From: Patescibacteria group bacterium | GTDB taxonomy: Bacteria > Patescibacteriota > Gracilibacteria > UBA1369 > PNNO01 | Assembly: GCA_024275695.1 (NCBI GenBank) | Contig: JAJRYP010000048.1 | Coordinates: 1 to 10,991, forward strand | Direction: 5' to 3' | DNA length: 10,991 nt | Shown: positions 1 to 6,005 of the stretch, piece after piece | Layout of the letters: each line of letters begins with the position of its first letter | Position numbering within the stretch: the first letter of the stretch is position 1 | Notes under the pieces: generated by a model | The model's database searches: none | What the model was told of the DNA's origin: nothing | Seen by the model: the letters and a program-made list of their open reading frames with translations, nothing else | Program-made: the position numbers and the translations under genes

Positions 1-1
1 C

Positions 2-29
2 TTGACATTTGGCAAAACCTTGTTATAAT
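2..29 (+). promoter_or_regulatory. Near-consensus sigma-70-type promoter with extended -10
   Basis: A perfect -35 box TTGACA (2-7) and a perfect -10 box TATAAT (24-29) are separated by 16 bases. The -10 is preceded by TG plus one base (21-23), an extended -10. Transcription would start near 36, about 110 bases before the zinc-finger gene. It is the strongest promoter visible in the window. Confidence 0.85.
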
Positions 30-47
30 AGTTCTGTTTTGAGGATG

Positions 48-98
48 CCTTGTGTGGCGTTGCTCGCTGTTTTTCAGCAGCGACCAGGCCCACAGAGG
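48..98 (+). promoter_or_regulatory. Long irregular hairpin in the leader of the zinc-finger gene
   Basis: Bases 48-57 pair with 90-98 (nine pairs, bulged G at 52). After a small internal loop, 59-69 pair with 75-84 (ten pairs including one G.U, bulged C at 65) around a TTTTT loop. The element starts about 12 bases after the predicted transcription start. It has no terminal U-tract, so it does not look like a terminator. It resembles no riboswitch or known small RNA that I recognise. It could be a 5' UTR control element or part of an independent small RNA. The pairing is seen in the sequence; the role is unknown. Confidence 0.5.
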
Positions 99-146
99 TA
101 TTCGTTTGACAACAGGGTAGTAAGAACCACACAGGAGGGACGCTTA

Positions 147-347
147 ATGGCAAGTTGCAGATTTTGCGGAGCTGTGGCGGACAGCATTGCGGAGGTTGAT
201 GCCCATGAACAGCTCCTACATCCGGACGCTTATCTAAAAGCGCTTCGGATAGAGCGCGCCGCGCGCCGCAGCAGCGGCAACATCAGAGTGAAGGCCAAGA
301 CCCCGAAACGAAGGGGAAAGGGCAGAACCAAAGGAAAAAAGCGCTAG
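147..347 (+). CDS. Small C2H2 zinc-finger protein with basic tail
   Basis: This 66-residue protein carries C4-x2-C7-x12-H20-x4-H25, the spacing of the classical C2H2 zinc finger, with Val17 at the usual hydrophobic position. The second half (about residues 36-66) is rich in Arg and Lys and ends in KKR. A single finger plus a cationic tail suggests binding to DNA, RNA or the ribosome; that is inference. I chose the ATG at 147 because a strong SD (AGGAGGG, 132-138) sits eight bases upstream. The same frame stays open to position 9, but that extension would run through the promoter and leader hairpin. The gene lies 145 bases before ssrA on the same strand and is the only one here with a textbook SD and promoter. 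I recognise no named family. Confidence 0.75.
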   Translation: MASCRFCGAVADSIAEVDAHEQLLHPDAYLKALRIERAARRSSGNIRVKAKTPKRRGKGRTKGKKR

Positions 348-443
348 CAAGTTGCTGTGTGGGTAAAAATTTGATGGCGGGGATGTATTGCATGCCTCGC
401 GCCACATATTATTATTCTTACTACCCTCACAGCTAAAATAAGC

Positions 444-449
444 TATAAT
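444..449 (+). promoter_or_regulatory. -10 box of a probable ssrA promoter
   Basis: A perfect TATAAT lies 43 bases before the mature 5' end of tmRNA. This would give a start near 456 and a short 5' trailer of about 37 bases to be removed, as is usual for tmRNA precursors. No good -35 box is found at 16-18 bases upstream, so the promoter call rests on the -10 alone. Confidence 0.45.
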
Positions 450-492
450 TAATATACGACGACATCAATCGATAATCGACCTTTAAAAATTT

Positions 493-914
493 GGGGATGT
501 ACCGGCATTCGACAGAGACTATTTTTAAAATGTTAGATTGCAATCCGGGGATCGCGCTGTCTCCCCGCATATCCGTCCAGCGCATAAACAGATGCTAAAT
601 CTGCAAAAGAACAAGCTGCAAACTGGCTTGCATTTCTTGGTTCACGCCAACTTGCACCGGCTGTTGCTTAATCTTTCCTGAGCTTTTAAGCTCACGTCTT
701 AATATTTGACACCTGATATTTTATTAGGGCGCCACCTATCAGGTTGCTGCGTTTCTATACGGTTTTAGTAACGCAAAAGATTTAAACCGAACGCTCCTTT
801 TTAAGCTTTTGTTCGTTTTTTATTTTAAAGAAGCGTAATCCAAAATGAACTATGATTGTAGACGTCTTCGTTTTAAGTCTTTGCACCCGGGTTCGACTCC
901 CGGCATCTCCACCA
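493..914 (+). ncRNA. ssrA: tmRNA (transfer-messenger RNA)
   Basis: tmRNA rescues stalled ribosomes by acting first as alanyl-tRNA and then as a short mRNA for a degradation tag. The 5' end (GGGGATG, 493-499) pairs with 904-910 in a seven-pair acceptor stem whose third pair is G.U, the alanine identity element. The conserved ATTCGACAGAG block follows, and the 3' end has a T-arm (CCGGG, loop TTCGACT, CCCGG) and an encoded CCA (912-914). Pseudoknot PK1 is clear: 546-551 with 562-567, and 554-559 with 578-583. Downstream hairpins lie at 679-694 and 711-718/737-744. At 422 bases it is slightly longer than the roughly 360 of E. coli. It is a one-piece tmRNA. It is transcribed toward dxr, which converges from the other side. 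Confidence 0.97.
594..671 (+). other. tmRNA proteolysis-tag reading frame
   Basis: Two resume codons are possible in one frame: GCT at 594 and GCA at 603. Both have the A at position -4 that matters for resumption. The 594 codon lies 11 bases after the end of PK1, the same distance as I recall for E. coli, and gives a 25-residue tag. The 603 codon gives 22 residues beginning AKEQAANWLAF. Both end in RQLAPAVA followed by TAA (669-671). The tag is long, contains Trp and ends in AVA rather than the common LAA or VAA. Confidence 0.75.
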
Positions 915-1041
915 ATAGATACGCGTCTGAATCGAGATAAAAGTAGCCAAAAGCAAATTTTTGTGGCGCACCAGGTTTATCGATCCCGGGATCTGAATTT
1001 TGAATATCTCTAATATGTTTTCCCAAAGCCGCCTCTGACAT
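850..1041 (-). CDS. Unidentified short ORF, possibly a gene remnant, antisense into the ssrA 3' end
   Basis: From the ATG at 1041 the frame runs 63 codons to a stop at 850. The last 22 or so codons lie antisense in ssrA and are surely not selected as protein. The part outside ssrA, and its open extension upstream to the dxr stop at 1133, reads like ordinary protein (for example GYDSIFEFTTKRIGRKGSK, then PQKFAFGYFYLDSDAYLLVE). A weak SD (AAAGG) stands seven bases before the ATG. The tail is loosely like the end of a type IV pilin-like protein, but it is far too short to call. It could be the remnant of a gene broken by insertion at ssrA, a real small gene, or a chance frame. Low confidence that it is expressed. 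Confidence 0.2.
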   Translation of the reverse strand: MSEAALGKHIRDIQNSDPGIDKPGAPQKFAFGYFYLDSDAYLLVEMPGVEPGCKDLKRRRLQS

Positions 1042-1132
1042 TTTTGAACCTTTTCGGCCTATCCGTTTAGTCGTAAACTCAAAAATCGAATCGTATCCTT
1101 TTTTGCGATATTGATGTGATTTTATTTTGATA

Positions 1133-2122
1133 CTAAAAAGTGTTCTTCCGTATGTAGCTAAAAATTTCCCGAAAAGAAATCTCCCGGTTGAAAAATTTTT
1201 CAACCGCGTCCTCGTTAGCCCGATTAAGCTTTTGCGGTAAATTGCCTTTTCGAGACAGGGCGTCATAAGCGAATTGCAAAGAAGGGAATTTTTTTGCATC
1301 AGGCTCATAAAATTCAAGCTTCTGATTAGCCAAATTTATGCGTGGCAGATCGTTCGCTTTTACGTTTGGATAATAAAGCGCGTACGAAATCGGCAAACTC
1401 ATGTCCGGATATCCCATGTGTACAATACTGCTTCCGTCTTTAAAATGAATAATTGCGTGCACAATACATTGAGGATGAATAAGCACTTCTATCTGTTCCG
1501 GCTCAAGATCAAAAAGATATTTTGCTTCAATAATCTCAAGAGATTTATTCATTAAAGTAGCCGAGTCGACTGTTATCTTTTTACCCATTTTCCATGTTGG
1601 ATGATTAAGCGCTTCTTCCAACGTTACATCGTCCAGTTTTTTTCTATCCCAAAAAGGTCCGCCCGAACAAGTTAAAACAACTTTTTCAATATCATCTTTA
1701 TTTCGACCTCGAAGGCACTGAAAAATGCCCGAATGCTCGGAATCGACAGGAATAAAATCGATATCATTTTCACGGACCGCTCTCATTATTGTTTCGCCGT
1801 GCTCAACTATCATTTCCTTGTTTCCCATGGCAATTTTTTTGCCGGCATTCATTGCGCTAAGCACGACGGTGGTCCAATCTGTGCCTCTGCAGGCCACAAC
1901 AACAATGTCTACGTCTTTTTGACTAACCATTTTCGCAGCTTCTTCGCGACTAAAAGTTCCGCCATATTTAGGTTTAAATTCGGCAACTTGTTTTTTGATT
2001 TTTTCGTTTGAACGAGTGGCCAAACCAACAACCTTAAAATCATCGGGATTTGCGCGAATAACATCCAAGGTTTGTGTACCTATTGACCCCGTAGAACCTA
2101 TAATTACAATTTTTTTACTCAT
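1133..2122 (-). CDS. dxr: 1-deoxy-D-xylulose 5-phosphate reductoisomerase
   Basis: Dxr (IspC) converts 1-deoxy-D-xylulose 5-phosphate to 2-C-methyl-D-erythritol 4-phosphate with NADPH, the committed step of the MEP isoprenoid pathway in the cytoplasm. Visible motifs are the dinucleotide-binding GSTGSIG (9-15), NKE (101-103), the metal-binding DSE (127-129), SGGPF (153-157), the substrate-loop HPTW (174-177), DSAT (186-189) and NKSLE with the third acidic ligand (192-196). At 329 residues it is well short of the usual 380-400. About 30 residues are missing between the two N-terminal strands of the NADPH domain, and the C-terminal helical segment stops about 40 residues early after the conserved LNRANEDAV (299-307). 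All catalytic residues precede the missing tail. The start overlaps the end of ispG by eight bases, so the two are co-transcribed and probably translationally coupled. Confidence 0.93.
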   Translation of the reverse strand: MSKKIVIIGSTGSIGTQTLDVIRANPDDFKVVGLATRSNEKIKKQVAEFKPKYGGTFSREEAAKMVSQKDVDIVVVACRGTDWTTVVLSAMNAGKKIAMGNKEMIVEHGETIMRAVRENDIDFIPVDSEHSGIFQCLRGRNKDDIEKVVLTCSGGPFWDRKKLDDVTLEEALNHPTWKMGKKITVDSATLMNKSLEIIEAKYLFDLEPEQIEVLIHPQCIVHAIIHFKDGSSIVHMGYPDMSLPISYALYYPNVKANDLPRINLANQKLEFYEPDAKKFPSLQFAYDALSRKGNLPQKLNRANEDAVEKFFNREISFREIFSYIRKNTF

Positions 2123-3188
2123 AATCCCGCTTTATTAATGCTAAAAGTTCATTTAAAAGTTCACTTTCCGAAGCTGTTTTTACAAATTCGCCTTTTCGAT
2201 ATAACGCTCCTTGTTTTATTCCTCCGGCAATCCCGTAATCCGCCTCGCGAGATTCGCCGGGCCCATTTACAACGCAGCCCATAACGGCAATTTTGATTGG
2301 TTTTTCAATATGAGCAGTTAGTTTTTCAACTTCATGAGCCAAAGTTTCAACATTAATTTCCGTACGTGAACATGTAGGACACGATTTAACAATCGGCTCT
2401 TTATGATACATATCAAGCGCTTTCAAAATTTCTTTTGCCGCTTTAATTTCCCGAACAGGGTCGGCAGTTAAAGAAACGCGAATCGTATTTCCAATTCCCT
2501 CTTGCAAAAGAGTTCCGACTCCAACTGCATTTCGAACAACACCGGGGATTAAAGTTCCGGCATCGGTAATACCTATATGAAGCGGATACTTGCAGTTATC
2601 GGCAAACATTCGATGCGCCCGAATAAAATCCGAAACATCTGTTGTTTTTAATGAAACAACAATATCGTAAAATCCAAGTTTCTCACAAAATTTAATTCCG
2701 TTTTCCGCGGACTCAATTAAAGCTTCCGGTGTTGGGTGACCATATTTCTCTAAAAGTTCTTTCTCTAAAGATCCCGCGTTAATTCCAATCCGGATAACCA
2801 CCCCCGCTTTTTTGGCGGCATTAACAACTTCTTCAACTTTTTCCGGCGCACCAATATTCCCCGGATTTATTCGAATTTTATCTGCGCCGTTTTTAATAGA
2901 CTCAACTGCAAGCCGATGATCAAAATGGATATCGGCAACAAGTGGAATATTTATATTTTCAATAATTTTCGGCAAAACCCTTGCGGCCCTTAAGTCCGGA
3001 ACCGCAACGCGAACAATTTCGCACTTTTCTTTTTCAAGTTCGCGAATTTGTTCAACAGTTGTTTTCCAATCGTGCGTTTTTGTATTACACATAGATTGGA
3101 TAGCAATCGGATGATCGCCTCCAATAGTTACGGCGGGCTTGCCTATGCATATTTCACGTGTAACACGCTTCATTTTTTGTACTGCCAT
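2115..3188 (-). CDS. ispG: 4-hydroxy-3-methylbut-2-en-1-yl diphosphate synthase
   Basis: IspG (GcpE) reductively opens the ring of methylerythritol cyclodiphosphate to give HMBPP, the penultimate MEP-pathway step, using a [4Fe-4S] cluster. The 357-residue protein has the short bacterial two-domain form: a TIM-barrel N-terminal part (for example VPDLRAA, VADIHFD, INPGNIG) and a C-terminal cluster domain. The three cluster cysteines are at 270, 273 and 305, with the Glu ligand at 312 in the CVVNGPGE motif. It is first in a two-gene operon with dxr; the rseP gene often found between them in other bacteria is absent. The ATG at 3188 has no SD. A second ATG five codons later would also fit the family. 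It is divergent from infC, with a shared 225-base gap. Confidence 0.97.
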   Translation of the reverse strand: MAVQKMKRVTREICIGKPAVTIGGDHPIAIQSMCNTKTHDWKTTVEQIRELEKEKCEIVRVAVPDLRAARVLPKIIENINIPLVADIHFDHRLAVESIKNGADKIRINPGNIGAPEKVEEVVNAAKKAGVVIRIGINAGSLEKELLEKYGHPTPEALIESAENGIKFCEKLGFYDIVVSLKTTDVSDFIRAHRMFADNCKYPLHIGITDAGTLIPGVVRNAVGVGTLLQEGIGNTIRVSLTADPVREIKAAKEILKALDMYHKEPIVKSCPTCSRTEINVETLAHEVEKLTAHIEKPIKIAVMGCVVNGPGESREADYGIAGGIKQGALYRKGEFVKTASESELLNELLALIKRDYE

Positions 3189-3323
3189 AATTGTAAAGAT
3201 TATGCTCAGCGGGAATCCACTTTATCATAAATGTTTGAAAATCTGCAATTGGAATACCCGATACTAAATGGTAAATGTGAAATTGCCGGGTTTTCGTAAA
3301 TTGTACCAGATACTCCAAATTAC

Positions 3324-3353
3324 TTGACTTTTATGCGACTTTTCTTCTATTAT
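3324..3353 (+). promoter_or_regulatory. Promoter of the infC-rpmI-rplT operon
   Basis: A -35 box TTGACT (3324-3329) and a -10 box TATTAT (3348-3353) are separated by 18 bases. Transcription would begin near 3360, giving a leader of about 50 bases before infC. Confidence 0.6.
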
Positions 3354-3355
3354 CC

Positions 3356-3380
3356 TTAAGCGCTTAAACCAAGTGCTTAA
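3356..3380 (+). promoter_or_regulatory. Inverted repeat at the start of the infC leader
   Basis: Bases 3356-3365 pair with 3371-3380 (ten pairs, one G.U) around the loop AAACC. The left part also contains the perfect 12-base palindrome TTAAGCGCTTAA (3356-3367), and AAGYGCTTAAA occurs twice in tandem. Because it straddles the predicted transcription start it could be a DNA operator or a leader RNA hairpin. Which protein, if any, binds it cannot be told from the sequence. Confidence 0.5.
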
Positions 3381-3387
3381 AATATTC

Positions 3388-3424
3388 TTAACTCCTCCTA
3401 TATAAGCAAGAAATTGAGGATTAA
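3388..3424 (+). promoter_or_regulatory. Potential stem around the infC start region
   Basis: Bases 3388-3397 (TTAACTCCTC, bulged C at 3392) pair with 3416-3424 (GAGGATTAA), nine pairs with an 18-base loop. The left arm overlaps CTCCTCC, the same kind of sequence as the 16S rRNA anti-SD. The right arm contains the only SD-like GAGGA nearby. The loop and closing pair contain the candidate infC start codons ATA 3402 and TTG 3414. This could gate translation of infC. The pairing is seen; the function is inferred. Confidence 0.4.
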
Positions 3425-3911
3425 TGAAGCTATCTCCGCGCCCACCGTTCGACTGATTGACGACCGGGGGGAACAGCTTGGAATAATGGCTATACAGGAC
3501 GCAAAAGCCAAAGCAAGCGAAAAAGGACTGGACGTCGTGGAGGTATCCCCGGAAGCGAATCCGCCCGTATGTAAATTGATGGATTACGGAAAACATCAGT
3601 ATCGTCAAAAAAAGATTGACCAGAAACATCGAAAGATGCAAAAGCAAAGTGAGGTGAAGGGCGTAAGAATTGGCTTTAGAACCGATGATCACGATCTGGA
3701 AGTAAAAAGAAGACAAGCTGAAAAATTCCTGAAAGCACGAAACATTGTAAAAATTGCACTTATATTTAAAGGTCGTGAACTTGCACATGTAGACAGAGCC
3801 AAGGAGAAACTTATAAAATTCGCGGAATCTCTTGAAGAAATCGGATCCGTGGAAGAAGGCCCGAAAAGACAAGGAAATAATCTGATCATGATATTAACCC
3901 CATTAAAATAA
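3414..3911 (+). CDS. infC: Translation initiation factor IF-3
   Basis: IF-3 binds the 30S subunit, keeps it apart from 50S and checks the start codon and initiator tRNA. The N-terminal domain (RINEAI, VRLIDDRGEQLGI, then NPPVCKLMDYGK), the lysine-rich linker, and the C-terminal domain (KGVRIGFRTDDHDLEVK through KIALIFKGRE) are all present, in 165 residues from the TTG at 3414. No ATG or GTG exists between the upstream stop (3378-3380) and the conserved core. The candidates are ATT 3384, ATA 3402 and TTG 3414. The ATA start would give ISKKLRINE, which lines up with the ISKD start I recall for the Geobacillus protein, whose first codon is ATT. I give the TTG coordinate as the conservative choice. 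infC heads the operon with rpmI and rplT; its stop overlaps the rpmI start by one base. Confidence 0.95.
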   Translation: MRINEAISAPTVRLIDDRGEQLGIMAIQDAKAKASEKGLDVVEVSPEANPPVCKLMDYGKHQYRQKKIDQKHRKMQKQSEVKGVRIGFRTDDHDLEVKRRQAEKFLKARNIVKIALIFKGRELAHVDRAKEKLIKFAESLEEIGSVEEGPKRQGNNLIMILTPLK

Positions 3912-4099
3912 TGAAGCAAAAATCTCACAGTGGCGCAAAAAAACGTGTAAAAAAGACCGGAACGGGAACGTTTGTCGTCCAAAAATCATGCAAAAATCAC
4001 TTACTTGTAAATAAGTCGAAACGTCAGAAAAAACTGTTTAACAAAGGAAAACGGGCAGAAGATCCGCAGCAGAAAATACTTGCCAAACTGCTTGCATAA
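3911..4099 (+). CDS. rpmI: Large ribosomal subunit protein L35 (bL35)
   Basis: This 62-residue, very basic protein has the L35 hallmarks: KSHSGAKKRVKKTGTGTF at the N-terminus, a central SKRQKK block and a short C-terminal helix. It binds 23S rRNA in the 50S subunit. The ATG shares its first A with the infC stop (TAATG arrangement), which implies translational coupling; no SD is seen. The order infC-rpmI-rplT is conserved across bacteria. Confidence 0.96.
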   Translation: MKQKSHSGAKKRVKKTGTGTFVVQKSCKNHLLVNKSKRQKKLFNKGKRAEDPQQKILAKLLA

Positions 4100-4166
4100 A
4101 CTGTCAGATAGGAAGCGAAACGCAAGTATAAACAAAGCAAATAATATTATTTAATAATTATATAGT

Positions 4167-4526
4167 ATGACACGCATCAAAAGAGGCGTAATTGCCCACC
4201 GTAGGCACAGAAAAATTGTCGGCGCTGCCAAAGGTTATCGTGGTAAAAGAAGCACCACATTTAAACAAGCGAAAAACGCAGTTATGAAAGCCGGAATAAA
4301 CGCTTATCGCGATAGAAGGCTGAAAAAAAGGACTTTCAGACAAATGTGGATTACCAGAATCAACGCAGCGTGTAGAGCAAACGGCATTTCCTACAGCCGA
4401 TTTATTAATGCTCTTCTAAAAGAAGAAATTCAAATTGATAGAAAAATGCTCGCCGACCTTGCAGTGCACAACGAAGAAGCTTTTAAAGCAATCGTTGAAA
4501 GAGCAAAGGCGGGAGTTGAAAAGTAA
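4167..4526 (+). CDS. rplT: Large ribosomal subunit protein L20 (bL20)
   Basis: L20 is a 23S rRNA-binding assembly protein and, in E. coli and Bacillus, the repressor of its own operon. The 119 residues match the family from the N-terminal rRNA-binding extension (TRIKRGVIAHRRHRKIVGAA, KGYRGKRS) to the globular part (RQMWITRINAACRANGISYS, FINALLK). It lies 67 bases after rpmI in an A/T-rich spacer with no SD near the ATG, so coupling to rpmI is unlikely. A weak terminator follows at 4559-4581. Any L20 feedback here would have to act at the infC leader or in rpmI; the sequence does not decide. Confidence 0.97.
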   Translation: MTRIKRGVIAHRRHRKIVGAAKGYRGKRSTTFKQAKNAVMKAGINAYRDRRLKKRTFRQMWITRINAACRANGISYSRFINALLKEEIQIDRKMLADLAVHNEEAFKAIVERAKAGVEK

Positions 4527-4558
4527 AGTGTCAATATTTTACTTCAAATGAATTAAGG

Positions 4559-4581
4559 ATCTCTTCTTGAGAGAGATTTTT
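4559..4581 (+). terminator. Weak intrinsic terminator after rplT
   Basis: ATCTCTT (4559-4565) pairs with GAGAGAT (4571-4577), seven pairs including one T.G, around a five-base loop, and runs into TTTTT (4577-4581). The stem is A/T-rich, so readthrough into murF is likely. Confidence 0.55.
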
Positions 4582-4600
4582 AAAACTGCTTCTTTTGACA

Positions 4601-4606
4601 TATAAT
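4601..4606 (+). promoter_or_regulatory. -10 box of a possible murF promoter
   Basis: A perfect TATAAT sits 30 bases before the murF ATG, directly after the rplT terminator. The bases at the -35 distance (TTTTAA) match poorly. A TTGACA at 4595-4600 abuts the box and is wrongly placed to be its -35. With a start near 4613 the leader would be about 24 bases. Confidence 0.4.
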
Positions 4607-4636
4607 ACTTTTGGCAACTTGTTGCTCAAATTATAT

Positions 4637-5926
4637 ATGAAATCTTTATTTAGAAAAATCGTTCTTAAGATGCTTGAAGTGCTCGCCCGAATCAAGCTTA
4701 AACAAGTGGCTGCAAAAACAATCGGCATCACGGGAGCGGTAGGCAAAACGTCGTGTAAAGAAGTAGTTTTTTCCGTACTGGCAAAAAAATATAAAGTTCT
4801 TAGAAACGAAAAAAGTTTTAACAGCGAGTTTGGACTTCCATTAACCGTTCTTCATCAGAAATCCGGATTTTCCTCGCCGGCTCAATGGTTAAAAATTCTT
4901 GTTAAAGGATTTTTTCGGACATTTTTCGTAAAAGACAAGTACGACTTTGTTGTTCTCGAAATGGGTGTTGACAAGCCGGGAGATATGGACTTTTTAACAA
5001 AAATAGCTTCTCCCGATATTGCTCTAATTACAGCAATAAAGCCGGTTCATATGGCATCGGGGCAATTTGCCGACATCAATGAAATCTTCAAGGAAAAAAA
5101 GAAAATTTTTGATCATTTAGAAAAAAACGGCCTGGCATTGTTGGCAATCGACGATAAATTCGTTAAGAAACTGACAAATTCCGTTAAATGCAAAAAATGT
5201 ATTACATACGGCATATCTGAAAATGCAAAGGTGCGAGCGGAAAATGTAATCCAAACCGAAAAAGGTCTAACTTTTAGCCTTCGCTATCAAAATAAAGAAT
5301 ATCGGTTTAAAACTAATCTGTTTGGGAAGTATCAGCTTTCAATACTTATGCCGGCTATAATTCTCGGTTTGATTAACGATGTGCCGATTCGGGAGATTCA
5401 AGAGGCCGTTGCGAGCTTTACGTTACCTCCGGGAAGATTGAACCTTATAGAAGGTATTAAAAATACGTTGATTTTGGACAGTTCATATAACGCCTCGCCG
5501 GAAGCCGTAATCGAATCACTTAAAGTTCTGGATTTTTTGGGAAAAAGACGCAACAAAAGACGGGTATTTGTATTTGGGAATATGAACGAACTCGGACAAA
5601 ATTCAAAAGAGCTTCATGAAAATGTAGGAAGACAAATTCCTTTGTATGCGGATATCCTGATTACAGTCGGAGAAGATGTTAAATTTGCGGCAGACCGGGC
5701 TGTTAAAAGCGGACTTCCGGCCGAAAATATCCAAACCCTGGATTCTGCGAAAGATGCCGCAGATTATTACAAAAAAATCATACAAGAAGGAGATATTATT
5801 TTAGCAAAAGGGTCGCAAAATAAAGTGCGTCTGGAAATTTTTGTTAAAGCGTTGATGGCTAATCCGGAAGAAGCAAAAGAAAAGCTTGTCAGACAGGAAG
5901 AAAACTGGAAGAATATAAATCCATAA
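4637..5926 (+). CDS. murF: Mur ligase, MurF-type (UDP-MurNAc-tripeptide--D-Ala-D-Ala ligase)
   Basis: MurF adds D-Ala-D-Ala to the UDP-MurNAc peptide, the last cytoplasmic step of the peptidoglycan precursor. The P-loop is GITGAVGKTS (30-39), followed by the central ATPase domain (LEMGVDKPGDM 108-117, TAIKPVHM 132-139) and the C-terminal domain (DSSYNASPEA 281-290, KGSQNKVRLE 391-400). The family's N-terminal domain of about 80-100 residues that holds the UDP-sugar is absent. In its place is a 25-residue basic, possibly amphipathic helix. This N-truncated form is familiar from CPR genomes, so it looks native rather than broken. The ATG at 4637 was chosen because the frame upstream (TTG at 4595) runs through the promoter-like box. 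No SD is seen. The exact substrate cannot be read from the sequence. Confidence 0.85.
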   Translation: MKSLFRKIVLKMLEVLARIKLKQVAAKTIGITGAVGKTSCKEVVFSVLAKKYKVLRNEKSFNSEFGLPLTVLHQKSGFSSPAQWLKILVKGFFRTFFVKDKYDFVVLEMGVDKPGDMDFLTKIASPDIALITAIKPVHMASGQFADINEIFKEKKKIFDHLEKNGLALLAIDDKFVKKLTNSVKCKKCITYGISENAKVRAENVIQTEKGLTFSLRYQNKEYRFKTNLFGKYQLSILMPAIILGLINDVPIREIQEAVASFTLPPGRLNLIEGIKNTLILDSSYNASPEAVIESLKVLDFLGKRRNKRRVFVFGNMNELGQNSKELHENVGRQIPLYADILITVGEDVKFAADRAVKSGLPAENIQTLDSAKDAADYYKKIIQEGDIILAKGSQNKVRLEIFVKALMANPEEAKEKLVRQEENWKNINP

Positions 5927-5954
5927 TGTGCTAATATCCTCATGATACGGCTTC

Positions 5955-5980
5955 GCCACGACGCATCGTCACATTGTGGC
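5955..5980 (+). promoter_or_regulatory. Hairpin in the murF-holB spacer
   Basis: GCCAC (5955-5959) pairs with GTGGC (5976-5980), and GACG (5960-5963) with CGTC (5967-5970), around CAT; a five-base bulge (5971-5975) lies on the 3' side. No U-tract follows. It precedes the holB ATG by 25 bases and covers the alternative GTG start at 5976. Role unknown; it could slow translation or mark a processing site. Confidence 0.35.
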
Positions 5981-6005
5981 ACAGAGAGAATTTGTAATCA
6001 GGTTT

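Noticed and set aside
9..146. N-terminal extension of the zinc-finger ORF to an ATG at position 9
   Set aside because: It would start inside the -35/-10 region and run through the leader hairpin; the ATG at 147 has a strong SD.
373..403. Imperfect hairpin between the zinc-finger gene and ssrA
   Set aside because: Three bulges are needed and no U-tract follows, so I do not call a terminator.
982..993. Perfect palindrome GATCCCGGGATC after ssrA
   Set aside because: No loop or U-tract, so not a convincing terminator. A single 12-base palindrome with no partner is weak evidence of an operator.
3234..3239. TATGAT as a -10 box for ispG on the minus strand
   Set aside because: No matching -35 at an acceptable distance.
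3264..3872. 202-codon ORF on the minus strand over infC
   Set aside because: Antisense shadow of infC; the plus-strand frame is a clear IF-3.
4595..4636. TTG start for murF at 4595
   Set aside because: The TTG is part of a promoter-like TTGACATATAAT; the ATG at 4637 gives a more ordinary N-terminus.
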